Part shown: one piece after another, positions 26,601-38,410 of the stretch | How the letters are laid out: each line of letters starts with the position of its first letter | How positions within the stretch are numbered: the stretch's first letter is position 1 | Made by a program: the position numbers and the translations under genes | Source: Aquanectria penicillioides | Taxonomy: Eukaryota; Ascomycota; Sordariomycetes; Hypocreales; Nectriaceae | Reading direction: 5' to 3' | Length of the DNA: 64,000 bases | Assembly (NCBI GenBank): GCA_003415625.1 | Contig: PYIU01000001.1 | Coordinates: 2,542,001 to 2,606,000, forward strand | The notes under the pieces: model-generated | Database searches by the model: none | Seen by the model: the letters and a program-made list of their open reading frames with translations, nothing else | What the model was told of the DNA's origin: nothing

Positions 26601-29046
26601 AATCCAACGCCAAAGGATGTTATGCTCCTTTCATTAGTTTAATTCTCACACGGCGAGGCTGGACTTCGAAAAGTTTTGTTTTCATTTGCTTTCTCCCTCT
26701 CTCTTTATATGGTTTCTCAGCGAAGCTCATTGGCTTCAAAAGGGTTCAAACCTCTTATATGGTATATCAAGAGGATATAATCTCAGTGTGTACGCTAGTT
26801 GTAAGTTAGAACAGTTGTGGTGGCCAGCGTATGACCTCATTGTACAGCTGGTCCATAAACCTATCAAATTGTCGAATTGGCCAAGGAAGAAAAAAGAAGT
26901 GCACCTTACCAACACATAAGAATACTTTTCTTTGCATTCCGGATATCGGACGACTCGGGGAAAATTGTACCTATATTCTGATATCTCTTGCTGTGGTGTT
27001 GTGTCCCTTGTTCCAGCTCTGCATATATTGCTACGCTATGCGCTTGGGGATTTGCCCTGACAGTCACTTACTTGTGCGACAGTGGCTGAAACGTAGCAGC
27101 ACAACATGGTGAATATGGCTCGCATGCACTCCGTACCCCTGCGGCATACTATATTAAAATAGCCTGTATCCCAGGCTGGGGGGAACAATCTCATGTGTGA
27201 TTGATGTGTCGATGCTGATTTATTGTTGCTGTGGCCCCGCTGACCGAGATGCCAGAAGCGACATCTGCACACACAGGGTTTTTACTTGTTCTGTCTGCAA
27301 TCTTTGCTGTTTACTTACTTATTGATTTTCCTGTAGTATGACGTAGAATATGTTGCGAGTTCGATACTGAACATGCTTGCTCTGGTAACTGACTTGGCTT
27401 TTACTTGGATGGTTATTGGCCAAGTCTGCCTGCCACGAGCATAGATGGGCACCCCATCACTATGATGAGCCGCCTTAGTGGTTTCTAGCGTACCAATACG
27501 GCGAGTCCCATTCCTCAAGTTAACCCACCGCTGGACCTCAAACTAACCTGATCGTCACGAAGATCGCGGGGAAGGGAAAATGATGGTCGGAGATGGTCAG
27601 ATATGACGAGAGGGGGAAATCTGGTGGATGTGAGGACGCCTCACTCTCCTGGGCCAACCGGAGAGAGAGATTCAAAGTGTGGTGTGTTGACACTCACTCC
27701 CCAACACTTCCGGTTTTTGAAGAGCCAGCCAAGATAACAACCGTACTTCACTTCCCCCGCCTCATTCGAGCGACAAATTCGCCTCCTCCGACCGCCTCTT
27801 TGTACTGAGTATGCGTGTATCATCATCTGCGGGCAACATCCTCTGCGAGCAACACCTCCTGCCTGAGTAGCGATTCCATGTGCACGTTGCAGATATTTCT
27901 TGCTAGGCATCGCCAATGGTGATGTTGCAGCCCTGGTGTTGCACTGGGCTTCTTGCTGACTGCAGACACGCAGCATGGGTGGATTTCGTTCAGGCCGCTA
28001 TGGCGTCGTCCCAAGGTGGGACTCCGATCTTGCACCACCCACAGCCACCGAATGCCGACAATCCTACGAGGTCAGCCTCACTTTTATCGAGATTTGGGCT
28101 GGTGGGGGGCAGATCGCCCCAAAAGAAAATAACACGGAATGTTGAGTGCGAGCTTTCATAAGCATTTTCTCTTTCAAATGGGCTCCAAAGCCAACTACTA
28201 CCTCGGATGTTGTTGACGACAAGTCCAAGAGGCGTCTGCAAGTGGCAGGAGTTTGGCAGAGCTAAACTTGAGGAGCCAATCGCAGGTTCTCGCTGCCCAA
28301 CACCGCCACTGCACCTTGTTGCTCCTCTCAAGATTCACCCGATAGAGCATCACGGGAACCACAAGAGCATGCGCGCATTTGGTGTTTTGAGAGTCACGCA
28401 GTCAAAGGAATGGTAAACACATGGAGATGCTCCAAATCGTGCGGTGCCACGTCGCTGGGCGAGCCCGACTGGAACCGATATAGCATACGGTGATGGGCCT
28501 CAATTTATAAGGCGACCGTTGCCTTGGCTTCCTGCTTCTTGATAGGTAAGGCAACCAAGCTTAAAATGCTTTCGATTCTCCCTCTCTTCACCGCAAACCT
28601 GGAGTGTGCGACTATAGGCCTATAGATTCGGCTCGTCGAGTCTCCACCATAACAGCCCGGCGGCCTGGGCCGCTGCTAGACATTGAAATATAGTCTTTGA
28701 TATCCTCTCTCCTGCATTCGTGTCGAATTTCTGGTCTATCTTTGTGATTTCCACAAGCAGCGGGTTCGCCATGCATTTCACCGCTCTTCTCTGGCCCCTA
28801 ATCGCACAACGAGCTCTAGATGCGAACTTGGGCTTTCTTCTCCAAATGAATATTATCAAAGCAAATTCTCCAATCCTACCCTCCCTTCCCAAGTCATAGT
28901 TGTGGTAATGACACGTCCCTATTTTTGACGTTGCCATACCGAAACTCAAATCCCATTGTCAACATCGCCCCTTGGTTCATTCTTTCACTTAAGGGATTGC
29001 GACAAGACACTGCTGTGCACAGCCGCATCTCACATTACACCAAACA
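23625..29046. other. 5.4-kb stretch without a convincing gene
   Basis: All reading frames are short and lack family features. The region has many homopolymer runs, including A at about 23671-23688, T at about 25152-25164 and A at about 25826-25841, and a small 8-bp tandem repeat. It may hold non-coding transcripts or eroded mobile DNA, but nothing is recognisable by eye. Confidence 0.45.
25262..25285. repeat. Three tandem copies of ATCAATTC
   Basis: Three perfect 8-bp units lie in a row in the gene-free stretch. It is a minor simple repeat with no assigned role. Confidence 0.85.
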
Positions 29047-31400
29047 ATGGACTTCTATGATGATTCCGATTCAAAAGCTTACGATAGCAGGCCTACCACA
29101 TCAATGGTTTCTTGCTACCGAAGGCGAACAGACCTATCAGGTGATAAGCGAAAACCCAAGCGTAGAAAGAAACGGAGCAGAAACCAACAACGAAACAAGC
29201 GTCAAGAAACACGTCAGAATGCTGCTGGTCGGGAATACTCTTCCACCTTTGATGGTTCCTACACATTTATAGCATCTAATCCCACGGCCGATACTCTCCT
29301 AAGAGAGAATACCGCATACATTGCCCAATGGCATGGCGAATTTGAAGAAGAGTCTCTAGTGACATGTTTCATGTCAAATTGGAGGTCCGTCTCAGGTGCC
29401 AACCATGATTTGAAGCTCATGGAGACCTTCTGTCCTAGCGCTGCCTTCGAAGATCTACAGTTTAGAAGACGGAATCTACCAGCAGATAAAGTCGTCTGGC
29501 TCGATGATCGAACCAATGACGGAACGCATTCAGTTTCCCTCGGTTACTATGGTCCCATGACCGTAAGAGATCTTTTTGTGCGGCTTCTTGAAGATGTAAT
29601 TCTTCTCACATTTCCTCTATTTCGTTCAACATCCTAATTTGATTGATAGCGGTTTCATCCGTTGGAAGACCGGTGTCGCAAGCAATCTCATTCCACTCTG
29701 CCTTTTATGGAGAAGAACGAGATAAAAAAAAACTTGAATGCCGATCGTCGATTGATGTAAGAAAATTGAACACGTGCCATCCAAATAGTGACTCTGTTAA
29801 CTAGATCGCCGTCAGATACATAACAGATCCCGACCGCTGGGGACTGGTAGCCATAATGGCAACAGCATCGGAGAACCAAACTAAGGCACTGCGAAGTTAC
29901 CTCCCCAGACACCTGGACTTCAAACCTTTCATTGAGGCTACTGTTGAGGTCAAACCCTTTGAGTTGTTCATTTCTTTCGATCTGTGTTCTGATTGGTGCA
30001 CAGTCTCGAGGCTTTCCAACCTTTGCACTCTCTTTCCATTTACCCTTTTATGCCTGGAGATCGACCTTGTTGCGCAATAGGCCTCGTGATACTCGGCTAA
30101 CAGAAAACGGCAAGCCTCTAAGGCGTGTGATTGACTTGAGCTTCCTCTCGGCGACAGACAAACCAGAATCAATGTCGAACAAAATCAACTATCTCTGCGA
30201 AGCACAAATTTCCGTCTTAATTGCTGGCATTGACAACTGTAGGTGGACTGGTTACTGTCTCGTTGACACATACTTTGACTGCGAACAAGAAAGTCAAGAG
30301 AGCGTTGAAAACTATGCGGCCGAACTAGGCGAGGATGAATATTTTGACATCACCTTTCAACCTGACCCTTTCACTGCAGGAGCCAATCTGGTGGAGCCGC
30401 CTTTGCTAAATCCATGGGAATATTTTCTAGCTGTTCTCAAGCCCCGATTGCAACGGTTCTATCAAGAATGGAACATCTTGATCAAGGGAATGGAGGTAGA
30501 AATTGAAGAATATGTATGAAACGACCTTTTTATTCATTCCCATTATTTGGAACCAAATCAGCCTCATGTATTATTCATTTAACACTATCATAGATTCAGA
30601 CATGCCCATTTACATCTTTAGAATCAATGCCTCCATCAAGCTCTAGACTGCGGAGCTCTTTTAAATGGATTGGCGATACCAAACGACTTCTACATGATCT
30701 TAAACGAGTATTGGACGCTACTCTGAGACGGTGGGCCCAATTTCAGCCTGAAAAAAGAGAGCAATTCAATACTGCGAGCGGGTGTCAATATCTGGCCTCG
30801 ATCGAAGATACCTTCGTGGATTTGAAGTATTGCTCAGAGCAACTAGAGTCGCTCTGCAATCAGTGTCAGGAATACGCCGACGGGGCAAGTTCAAGCTCAC
30901 TGTTCATGTCAAGAAAATCTCCTAACCACTCATTGACTAGCTTCATCTCCATATGACATATGAGGGAAATAGAACTGCCGAAATTCAACAAAAATTGGCT
31001 GAAGATAACAAGACCATTTCTTCATTTATTTTATATGTAAGTTCAATATTTGGAACCATTGTGAAATGAGAAAAGTCATCAGCTGCTTACTTGCATTGCT
31101 TGCTCGACATAGTGCTTTTACCCTACGACAATCACTGCCTCACTGCTGTCCATGCAAGAAAAGGCTATCCCTGGGCTCTTGGGCCCCACGAAGATGTCTT
31201 TTGTCATTGTGGCAGTCGTCGTGACACTGTTGGTTGGCATCGTTGTCAATGTGATACGAAACTGGAAACAAATGAGGGACTCTGCATTGAGATTTCTCAA
31301 TATACCGTGGTACTGGATATTATTGAGGCCTCCTAACTTGGACATAGAGCGCGATGCTGCTCAGGAAGCCCCGGGTTTAGACGCCATCAACGAGGCATAG
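29047..31400 (+). CDS. Fungal CorA-like transmembrane protein
   Basis: Seven exons: 29047-29595, 29650-29756, 29816-29948, 30004-30513, 30600-30884, 30941-31036 and 31113-31400, giving 655 residues. Phase and similarity agree at every join; for example exon 2/3 gives NADRRLIYITDPDRWG. The fifth intron is GC-AG (gcaagt...actag). The N-terminal 60 residues are basic (KRKPKRRKKRSR). Then follow WLDDRTNDGTHSVSLGYYGP, FALSFHLPFYAWR, the acidic FVDTYFD-like segment and a helical stretch with LTYEGNRTAEIQQKLAEDNKTIS-like sequence (here HMTYEGNRTAEIQQKLAEDN). Two C-terminal hydrophobic segments follow: FILYCFYPTTITASLLSM and FVIVAVVVTLLVGIVVNVI. This is the architecture of the fungal CorA-like family related to Mg2+ channels. 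The GMN selectivity motif is not visible, so ion transport is doubtful. The role is unknown. Confidence 0.82.
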
Positions 31401-32700
31401 AGTAACAAGCACCAACGCATATCAATATTCGAGTTTAAGTGTCTAACCTCAAGCAAGAGACAATACTACATTAGATAGATATCAAGACCAAAAAAAGCTT
31501 ATATTGTACACTTGGTTGCAAATATTTCGTGCTAATTTGATAACTTCATGTTTCCACCCGAGTTGTGTGACTTTCCCCACTGTAGAATTAGCGTTGAACA
31601 TCAGAGACTATTTGCCGCATCCGCCATCACGTTTAAATTCCCAGCCTCCATCATAATTGAGTAGATGTTTGTATCACAGACATGCGACACGCGCTCTGTA
31701 CCTCAAATTTCCGTCTAATTGAATCCAAATCCATAAACGCTTCCGGAAATAAATTCCTCGCTGCCCAGCCAGATAGGATGCCGACATTCCCGAATGTGGA
31801 GTCTCCAAGGTCCATGTTCCACGGGCATTTGACAAATCATTGATTCCAAAGAAGCTCAACCAATCCTGTCATCTTGTTTAATCAACGTGGTTAGTTTTAA
31901 CGGAGACATTCTTCGGCTCCGGCGCTTACTTTTCCACTCTACTTTCACTCGGGACCGATAATTGCACGTCAAAGGCCCATCACTTGTCAGAATGTGTTTT
32001 GGTCGAATTTGGATTGACTCCGGAGAAAGCGATTCAAACTGCTTTTTTATGACAACTCGAACTTAGCTTGTGGTATTCAGCAAGATGAAAACCTCCCAAG
32101 CCTCCAGACCCAAAGCCCACGACACTGTTTACCTCATGCTTGAAGTTCGAGACCAATCTTCTCTGGCAGACATGGCATCAAGGAATGCTCATCCGTGATG
32201 TAAATGTGCCAGAGTTCACACGGCAAAATATCCGGTTTGATCCACAATGCGGTTGGGCTGTTGACCTACAAACTGCCTCCCATGCATCGTAATCGCTAAA
32301 ATGCTTACCAATTCTCTCTATAAAAAATCTGAATAGGCCCTCGCAACATAAATTTTCCGCATATTGATAGTGATATTGAGTAGTTTCCGGTTCAATTTGA
32401 TACTATTACCAGTGGTTTTGTTACCAAAACAGAATACAACAGGCATTACCTACTCGTGGGTACCAATGTCCCAGCATTCACTCGACAACAACTCCGAACT
32501 GATTGACTCTTTGACCAGGTTGGGACCCACGCACTACCTGCCGCAATTGGTCGCCTGATCGCCAAGTTAACTTCGATTCACTCTCTCAATCCACCATTCA
32601 AGGCAACGAGTTGGCCCGAAGAGCATGAATGATTGGCATATATGGCTTGACTTATTCCAACTTAGTTTGTATTTCCGGACTTCTCCATCAATTTGTCGAA
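31401..32700. other. Intergenic region
   Basis: It lies between the CorA-like gene and the MFS pseudogene. No gene is seen. Confidence 0.4.
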
Positions 32701-34697
32701 ATGCAGTCGTTATTGCAGTACCGGGAAATCGGGCGGTCCGTAGTCGCTCAAATTGACTCCCATGATAAAAAAGCAAGGGAAATTCTAACACTTCCACCAC
32801 ATACCAGATCCAACGCAGACAGCGAAGGATCCAACAAGAAGGGATATCATGAGCTTGGACGCCAAAACCTCTCTTCTAATTTGGCTACACCATCATATGC
32901 TGAGGAGAATGACTCTAAGCGTGTTACACATCCGGCAAAATTCCAACCGCTAGGAGGATCCTCTGATAGAGCCTTGACTAGCAATTCCGCATCACGAATC
33001 TTCACGGACGGCCGCTACGCCTCCGAAACTGATACTCCGATCAATGCAGCTCACACTCGCCACTCGACTCGCACAGCATTAGGTCACGTCATTGATGGAA
33101 TTCACTTACGAGACCGCTAAGCACATGAGGGTCAAGGCGACCAAGTTTTCGTGGTCGCTTGGGAAAACCCCCATGATCGGTTCAACCCTCGGAACTGGAG
33201 CACACTTCGACGCACTATTGTGACCCTACAAATTTCTCTCATAATGACATCTATTGAGGCTGCATCCAGAATCGACGCTACAATCATACCACAAGCTGCG
33301 GGCGGAGTTGGGAGTGAGTGAGATCGCCGAATCCTTAGCAACCGGTATGTCGCGACGCCCGGGTGTCCAATCCGATAACAGGCTTGACAGTTTGAATCAA
33401 TAGTTGCTAACCTTCAATAAGCCTTTATCTTGTCGATGTCGGGGTTGGCTCCTTCATCGCTGGTCCATTCTCTGAGACCTTTGGGAGAAACGATATCTAC
33501 ACCAATGCTCACGTTCATGATCTGGCTGATAGCTTCCGCACTTGCTCCCAATTTTGGCTCTCAGATAACCTTCAGATTCCTAGCCAGTTGCTGCGCTTCG
33601 ACTCTAATTGTGTGTGCTGGAGACTCTATAGCGGACATGTATAACAGTCTAGAAAAGACTTGGAGCTTTCCGCATGATACATGCATCGGGTTCGGAGGAC
33701 CCATGCTAGGGGCCGCTATGGGGGCATATATTGGCCCTCGGAGTATTTTCTGGCGCTGGACTGAGTGGACTGCTCTTCTATTCGCCGCACAAGTCTATTA
33801 GTCGTATTCATGTTGATGCCAGAAACATATGGGCCATCATTGCTTCAATGGAAGGCATCTCACTTTCGGCGAATCACAGGTGGCCACCGCTTCCGATCGG
33901 AACATAAGATTATCCACAACTGGACAACACACTATTTTCCCGTCTCAAAGTCAGCATGACACGGCCATTTCTCATGTTGACAGAGCCCATTATTCTCGCT
34001 ATGGCTCTACATTTGCCGGTGCTTTACAACGTCATCTTTACATTTCTGATCGGTTGGCTTTACATCTTTGAGAAGACCTATGTCACCAATCAAGGACTGG
34101 GAAATACTGTCTTCTTCTCGATGTTCATCGGAACAACGCTAACGCTACTCTTAGTGCCGGTGATTTATCGCAAAACTACAATGGAAATCCAATTAGCGGA
34201 ATCTCAAGGCATACAATATCGTCCTAAAATTCGCCTGTGGTTGCAATGTTCGGTCCGGCCCTCTCAATTCCGATCTCCCTTTTCTGGATGGGCTGGACAG
34301 ACTATTCTTCAATAAGCATCTGGTCACCTATTCTAGTGCCGCACATTTTGGGTTTGGGGTAAATGGTGTGTTTACCAGTGTTTATATGTGTGTCATTGAT
34401 TCATACGAGGTATACGCCGCTTCAGCTCTCACATTCGGTTCATTGTCAAGGTATGTGATTGCTGTGGGCATGACAACTGTAGGAATTTCATTCAACAAAC
34501 AAATGGGTACACATTACACATTGACAATACTCGCATGTATTTCAATGCCTCTTGTGCCAATTTCCTATATCATACTTTATTTTGGTCACATTTTGAGAAG
34601 GAAAAGTAAATATATCGTGATTAAGGTCAGGGAGTTAGTAAATAGAAATAGAAAAAGTGAGGGAAGGAGAAATGAAACTATGAAATCAATCATATAA
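32701..34697 (+). pseudogene. Frameshifted MFS multidrug (DHA1-type) transporter pseudogene
   Basis: The remnants run in the order of an intact drug:H+ antiporter of the fungal multidrug/polyamine type. They are a hydrophilic N-terminus from 32701, a stop at 33118, FNPRNWSTLRR-like sequence, TLQISLIMTSIEAASRIDA, AESLATG, VGVGSFIAGPFSETFGRN, FMIWLIASALAPNFGSQ, SLEKTWSFP, GAYIGPRSIFWRWTEWT, FMLMPETYGPSLLQWKA, MTRPFLMLTEPII, FTFLIGWLYIFEKTY, VIYRKT, WMGWTDYSSISIWSP, CVIDSYEVYAASALTF and THYTLTILACIS. The pieces shift frame at least at about 33300, 33505, 33800, 33945, 34250 and 34360. A likely old intron (33342-33420) is still visible. The damage is mostly small indels plus a few stops. No functional transporter can be made. 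Confidence 0.85.
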
Positions 34698-34893
34698 GTC
34701 TCTATGCAAGCAAACCGTACTTCGTTAAACCCAGTAGCTCCTTCTGTCTAATATCGTGTTTCGCAGCCTCATCGGCTCATTTCAAAGCAAAAGGTTCTTC
34801 GTGTGCGCCGTCGGCCGGCTCTGACCAATATAGTGAACAATACTGGCATCCCACCTCCATCCCAGAACTACCCAGGCGTTCAAACGCTTGCCA

Positions 34894-34965
34894 TCTTCCG
34901 TAGTATAGTGGTCAGTATGCAAGCTTGTCACGCTTGAGACCCGGGTTCAATTCCCGGCGGGAGAG
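34894..34965 (+). tRNA. tRNA-Asp (GTC)
   Basis: A 72-nt cloverleaf. The acceptor stem TCTTCCG pairs with CGGGAGA (one T-G pair), discriminator G. The anticodon stem CAAGC/GCTTG holds the loop TTGTCAC with anticodon GTC. The T arm is CCGGG-TTCAATT-CCCGG. There is no intron. Confidence 0.95.
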
Positions 34966-35683
34966 ATTCCAGCCACAGGTGAAAACACCTGCCTAAATTT
35001 TTTTTAGGAATACATTTTTTCTATCGATCTTGATGCGATCGATCAGAATGCAGTCATTGCCAAGCATACCAAAATTTTTAAGCTCATGTTGAAACCTATC
35101 ATGTCACTTGATGAATCAGCTAGCATACCACTCCTTCAAAGCCAAGGCTGCATCAATATGGAGTTTGCCGTCAATAATAATTGATGCATCCAGCGCAACA
35201 GTTCTAGCGAGCTCAGCATTTGTTCAGCTGGCTCAGAAATGAACCAGATGATCCCTCTTGTTGACATGTCATGGCATTCACGCGGCAACCTGAGTGTAAT
35301 AAGCGAATGGGTCATAATACCCGGACCGTTCTCTCCGCCCCCCATAATTCTAGCGTCTTCGAATATGGTTAGGGAGCACGCTAAATAAATGCTATTATGG
35401 AGGCGCTTGTTTTCTCTATTCAACTTTGACCCATTTCTTGCGACACCCAATAACATTGAATCAGCATAGTTGTGATAGTATATTCTCACTTCCACTCAAC
35501 AAGTGAACAGTGATCAACATGCCACATTTTCAGTTCTTTCATTCCACGCGCACCGCATTTGTCTTGATATCAACAATGACATGACCCGGGCGTCCTAATG
35601 CACCACGTACTGTATGTACAATGGGGTGTTTACCAATCCTAAAATCAACCCATCGTCTCAGACAAGGATCTCTCGACTCATTA
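34966..35683. other. Intergenic region
   Basis: It contains the tRNA-Asp terminator. No other feature is seen. A 119-codon minus-strand frame at 35495-35136 looks random. Confidence 0.35.
34998..35005 (+). terminator. RNA polymerase III terminator of tRNA-Asp
   Basis: A run of eight T lies 33 nt after the tRNA-Asp 3' end. Confidence 0.6.
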
Positions 35684-36237
35684 TCAATGATCGGCCTTGT
35701 ATCGGCACCGTAGCTCATCTCGTGGCCCGTGTAGCAGCAGTCTGTTAGAAAGAAGGCGACCTACTACTGACTCTGCCATTTTTGGTGCACCATGTTTACT
35801 AGAATGCCCGTCCACTAACACGTCGACAGCTGCCGCTCCCACTGCAGCGGTTGTCACCCTACTTCCCTTTCTTCTTTTCCGCTTGCCCGGTTCTTTCCAT
35901 ACGTGTATTTCTTCGACAGCTACCGCATCAAGCCCGGCTTTGACTGCATGCTGCAGCCTCCCCTGGTAATGTAAGTCGCTATTGGTGTGGCTCTTTTTGT
36001 CGTCGTCCCGAGAACGATGGCGATGGCGGTGGCTTGATTGGCGGGGTCTATCCAAAGAACTAGATCGCTTGTGTTAGATGAGACTCAACCTAGGCAGGTG
36101 TCTTCTAGATGTCCAATTATTTCAGAACTAAGAGATTTGGATCTTGGTCTTCGTTCAGACACTCTATAATGATCTTCGTCGTCAGAAATATCAGAAGAAA
36201 TGTCATCACGACTCGCTCGCCGTTGCTTTCCAGGCAT
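35684..36237 (-). CDS. Small Arg/His/Ser-rich protein with glycine-zipper-like segment, possibly damaged
   Basis: The frame at 36055-35684 contains HRHRHRSRDDDKKS, then GRLQHAVKAGLDAVAVEEI and TAAVGAAAVDVLVDGH, and MAESVVGRLL. This is the C-terminal pattern of fungal RS-rich proteins with small-residue helical segments. Upstream, a likely first exon starts at 36237 with MPGKQRRASRDDISSDISDD and runs to a stop near 36088. I could not find a donor and acceptor that join the two in phase, though a CTAAC branch and a ctag acceptor precede the second part. It may be a degraded copy of a longer gene. The function is unknown. Confidence 0.35.
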
Positions 36238-38410
36238 GGCTGGAAAATACCCGCATGACCGTTCACAATATTACCCAAGTCTAGAACTAAACAAGATATG
36301 GCGCGCTCTCTTTATACAATACTTGTGGATATGTGTCTACTAGGAATCAAGTTACGGTGTCACACTATCATAGTATTATTACATCACGCCATTGTTGCAG
36401 ACAGGGGTCCACTATTTAATCCCAATTTCTCGATGACTTTAGCTCTACATGGGAACGACAGCCCAGTCCATCTTTGTATTTAGGGATGGTTTTCTTTCTC
36501 GCATCCTGTTCATCAAGTTTTCCACGCCGTACTCTTGGCCAATAGAATAGATCACGCCTATACATGACACAGGGCAATACTTTGAGACGGGTTTCCTCGA
36601 ACTATGGGGGGCGTGATAAAAGAATCAGAGTCGAAAACCAAATAGTCAAGGGACTCAGGTGATTTCAGTGAGATCTACTGGTTTTTGGCGCTCTTTATTG
36701 TGCTACTAGATTGTGATAGGGCACTAAGCGATGCAGAGAACCTCTTTTCTTCAAGCTAGGAATTAGAGGAGCGTGCCTGTGATTCAATTCTTGTCAAGGG
36801 ACAACCCCTACCAAATGGCAGTCACTTTTGAGGCCTAAAATCTTACAAATGCGCCTGAACCCAGTCCGAGGCAGACTGAGACATCCGCACCATCGTCTTA
36901 TTATGTTGAGGTGGTCAACCAAAACAGCCAGTCTTCAGCAAAAAAGAAAATTCGTCAGAATAGCCACGGTGATCCACGTCATGTTGATTTCAGGCAAGGT
37001 CTTGGCATATGTGGTGGAGAGAGGACATGAGGAAAGCGGATTTAGAATTACAAGCGAAGCCCGGGCCGGGACCGGTTACGTCATAAAGAATAGGTGCTGG
37101 GGGGCGAGCAAGTTTTCAATGGGGAAGCTCGGTGCCTGTCGATAACATTTGGAGGCGATGATCGGTTGCTGGAGGGAGGGGCAAATTTTGCAGCATTATG
37201 AGGTGAGGGGTCGAGCCAATGGCATGGACATGTTGTAGATACTGTACACAGACAAATCCTTCATGGCGCGAGGGTCGGAGTAAATCCTCCGGGCGACGCA
37301 CATGCGAGGGTAAGGGGAGGGTAACTTGGGTGAGAAGCCCAAGCGACGCGGACACCAGGCCGCGTCCCCGCCGCTCAAGGCAATTATTAGGACGAATTAA
37401 CTTGTTGTCTAGAGCTCTTGTGCCTATTTCTTGCTCGTCGTGTCGCGACGCATTTCTCCACGGTGCAGGAGCTTCAGCCTTCGAGGCAGAGGAAGCGCTT
37501 GACTGCAAGAGCTTAGAAAAGGATGCAATAATGCGGCGGGCTGCCAATCGAGAGCCATGTCGACATGCAATGTCTCTCTGCTCCAATGTGCAGTGCGCTC
37601 ATGTCGTTCGTTGTCTAAATTATCTATACAATCCACAATCCACACCAGCCACAGAAACCAAAGTAAATATCAACGGCCGCACTCTAGCTAGATATGGCGA
37701 TTCTGGCCCCGAAACCACAGCAGCGCCTGACAACTACTTGAGGAAAACAGTACACTACTACATAACTATGATGTACCGTAGATCCATATGTCAGGGTTGC
37801 TCTCCGAGGTATCGCCTCATGAGACCCCTGCATCCTGCGCGGGGTACGGACTATCGAGTGCGCCAGTGAGCAAAACCCAAGCTTTCCAGCGTAGCGGTTA
37901 CGTAGCTGGCTTATTTTAAATCCTGGATATGATCCTGAATCCCATCTTGGAACTTCAGGGTCTCCCCCTCTCCAACACATCGACTCTTTTTAATCCTGCC
38001 GTCGCCCCTCCTCTTACCCCCTCTCACTCCACTTTCACTGCTGATCTTCTGATTCCCACACTTATCCCGCCTTGGGATTTTCCACCCTGGCCATCTACAT
38101 GGTTTTTGTTGGGCTTCCGACACAAAAATAGGCATTCTTTCACCATCTTCACCATCTCAAATCCAAGGCCTAGCACGAACTCTCATTCCCTGGACGGACA
38201 CTCAAATCGTCAAGACAAACATTCTGCAATCGCACCTTTGTTCCCGGGAATTACACTTATCCCTGCCCAACTTCCAAATTTTTTTTTTTTTACTCCAACT
38301 TGAACACACTGCGCCCATAGACACTCATTCAGCTTCAAGCTTTTTACACGTCAAGGGGCGAAAGCCGGAACGATAGCCCAGAGTTTCGTAGCCAAGTCAT
38401 CACTGTCAAT
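36238..38410. other. Intergenic region
   Basis: A 216-codon plus-strand frame at 37219-37869 has no family features and is probably chance. From about 37960 to 38330 the plus strand is pyrimidine-rich with a T-run at about 38280-38291, typical of a promoter and 5' leader for the gene at 38411. Confidence 0.4.

Noticed and set aside
29590..29820. Frame conflict between exons 2 and 3 of the CorA-like gene
   Set aside because: Using the acceptor at 29815 (gtcag) instead of 29804 restores the conserved ADRRLIYITD and resolves the phase.
31100..31140. Frameshift at the start of the last CorA-like exon
   Set aside because: A catag acceptor at 31112 puts the exon in phase (CFYPTTITASLLSM), so no mutation is needed.
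37219..37869. 216-codon plus-strand frame as a gene
   Set aside because: The composition looks random, with scattered Cys, Arg and Pro. No domain is seen, and a minus-strand frame of 156 codons overlaps it.
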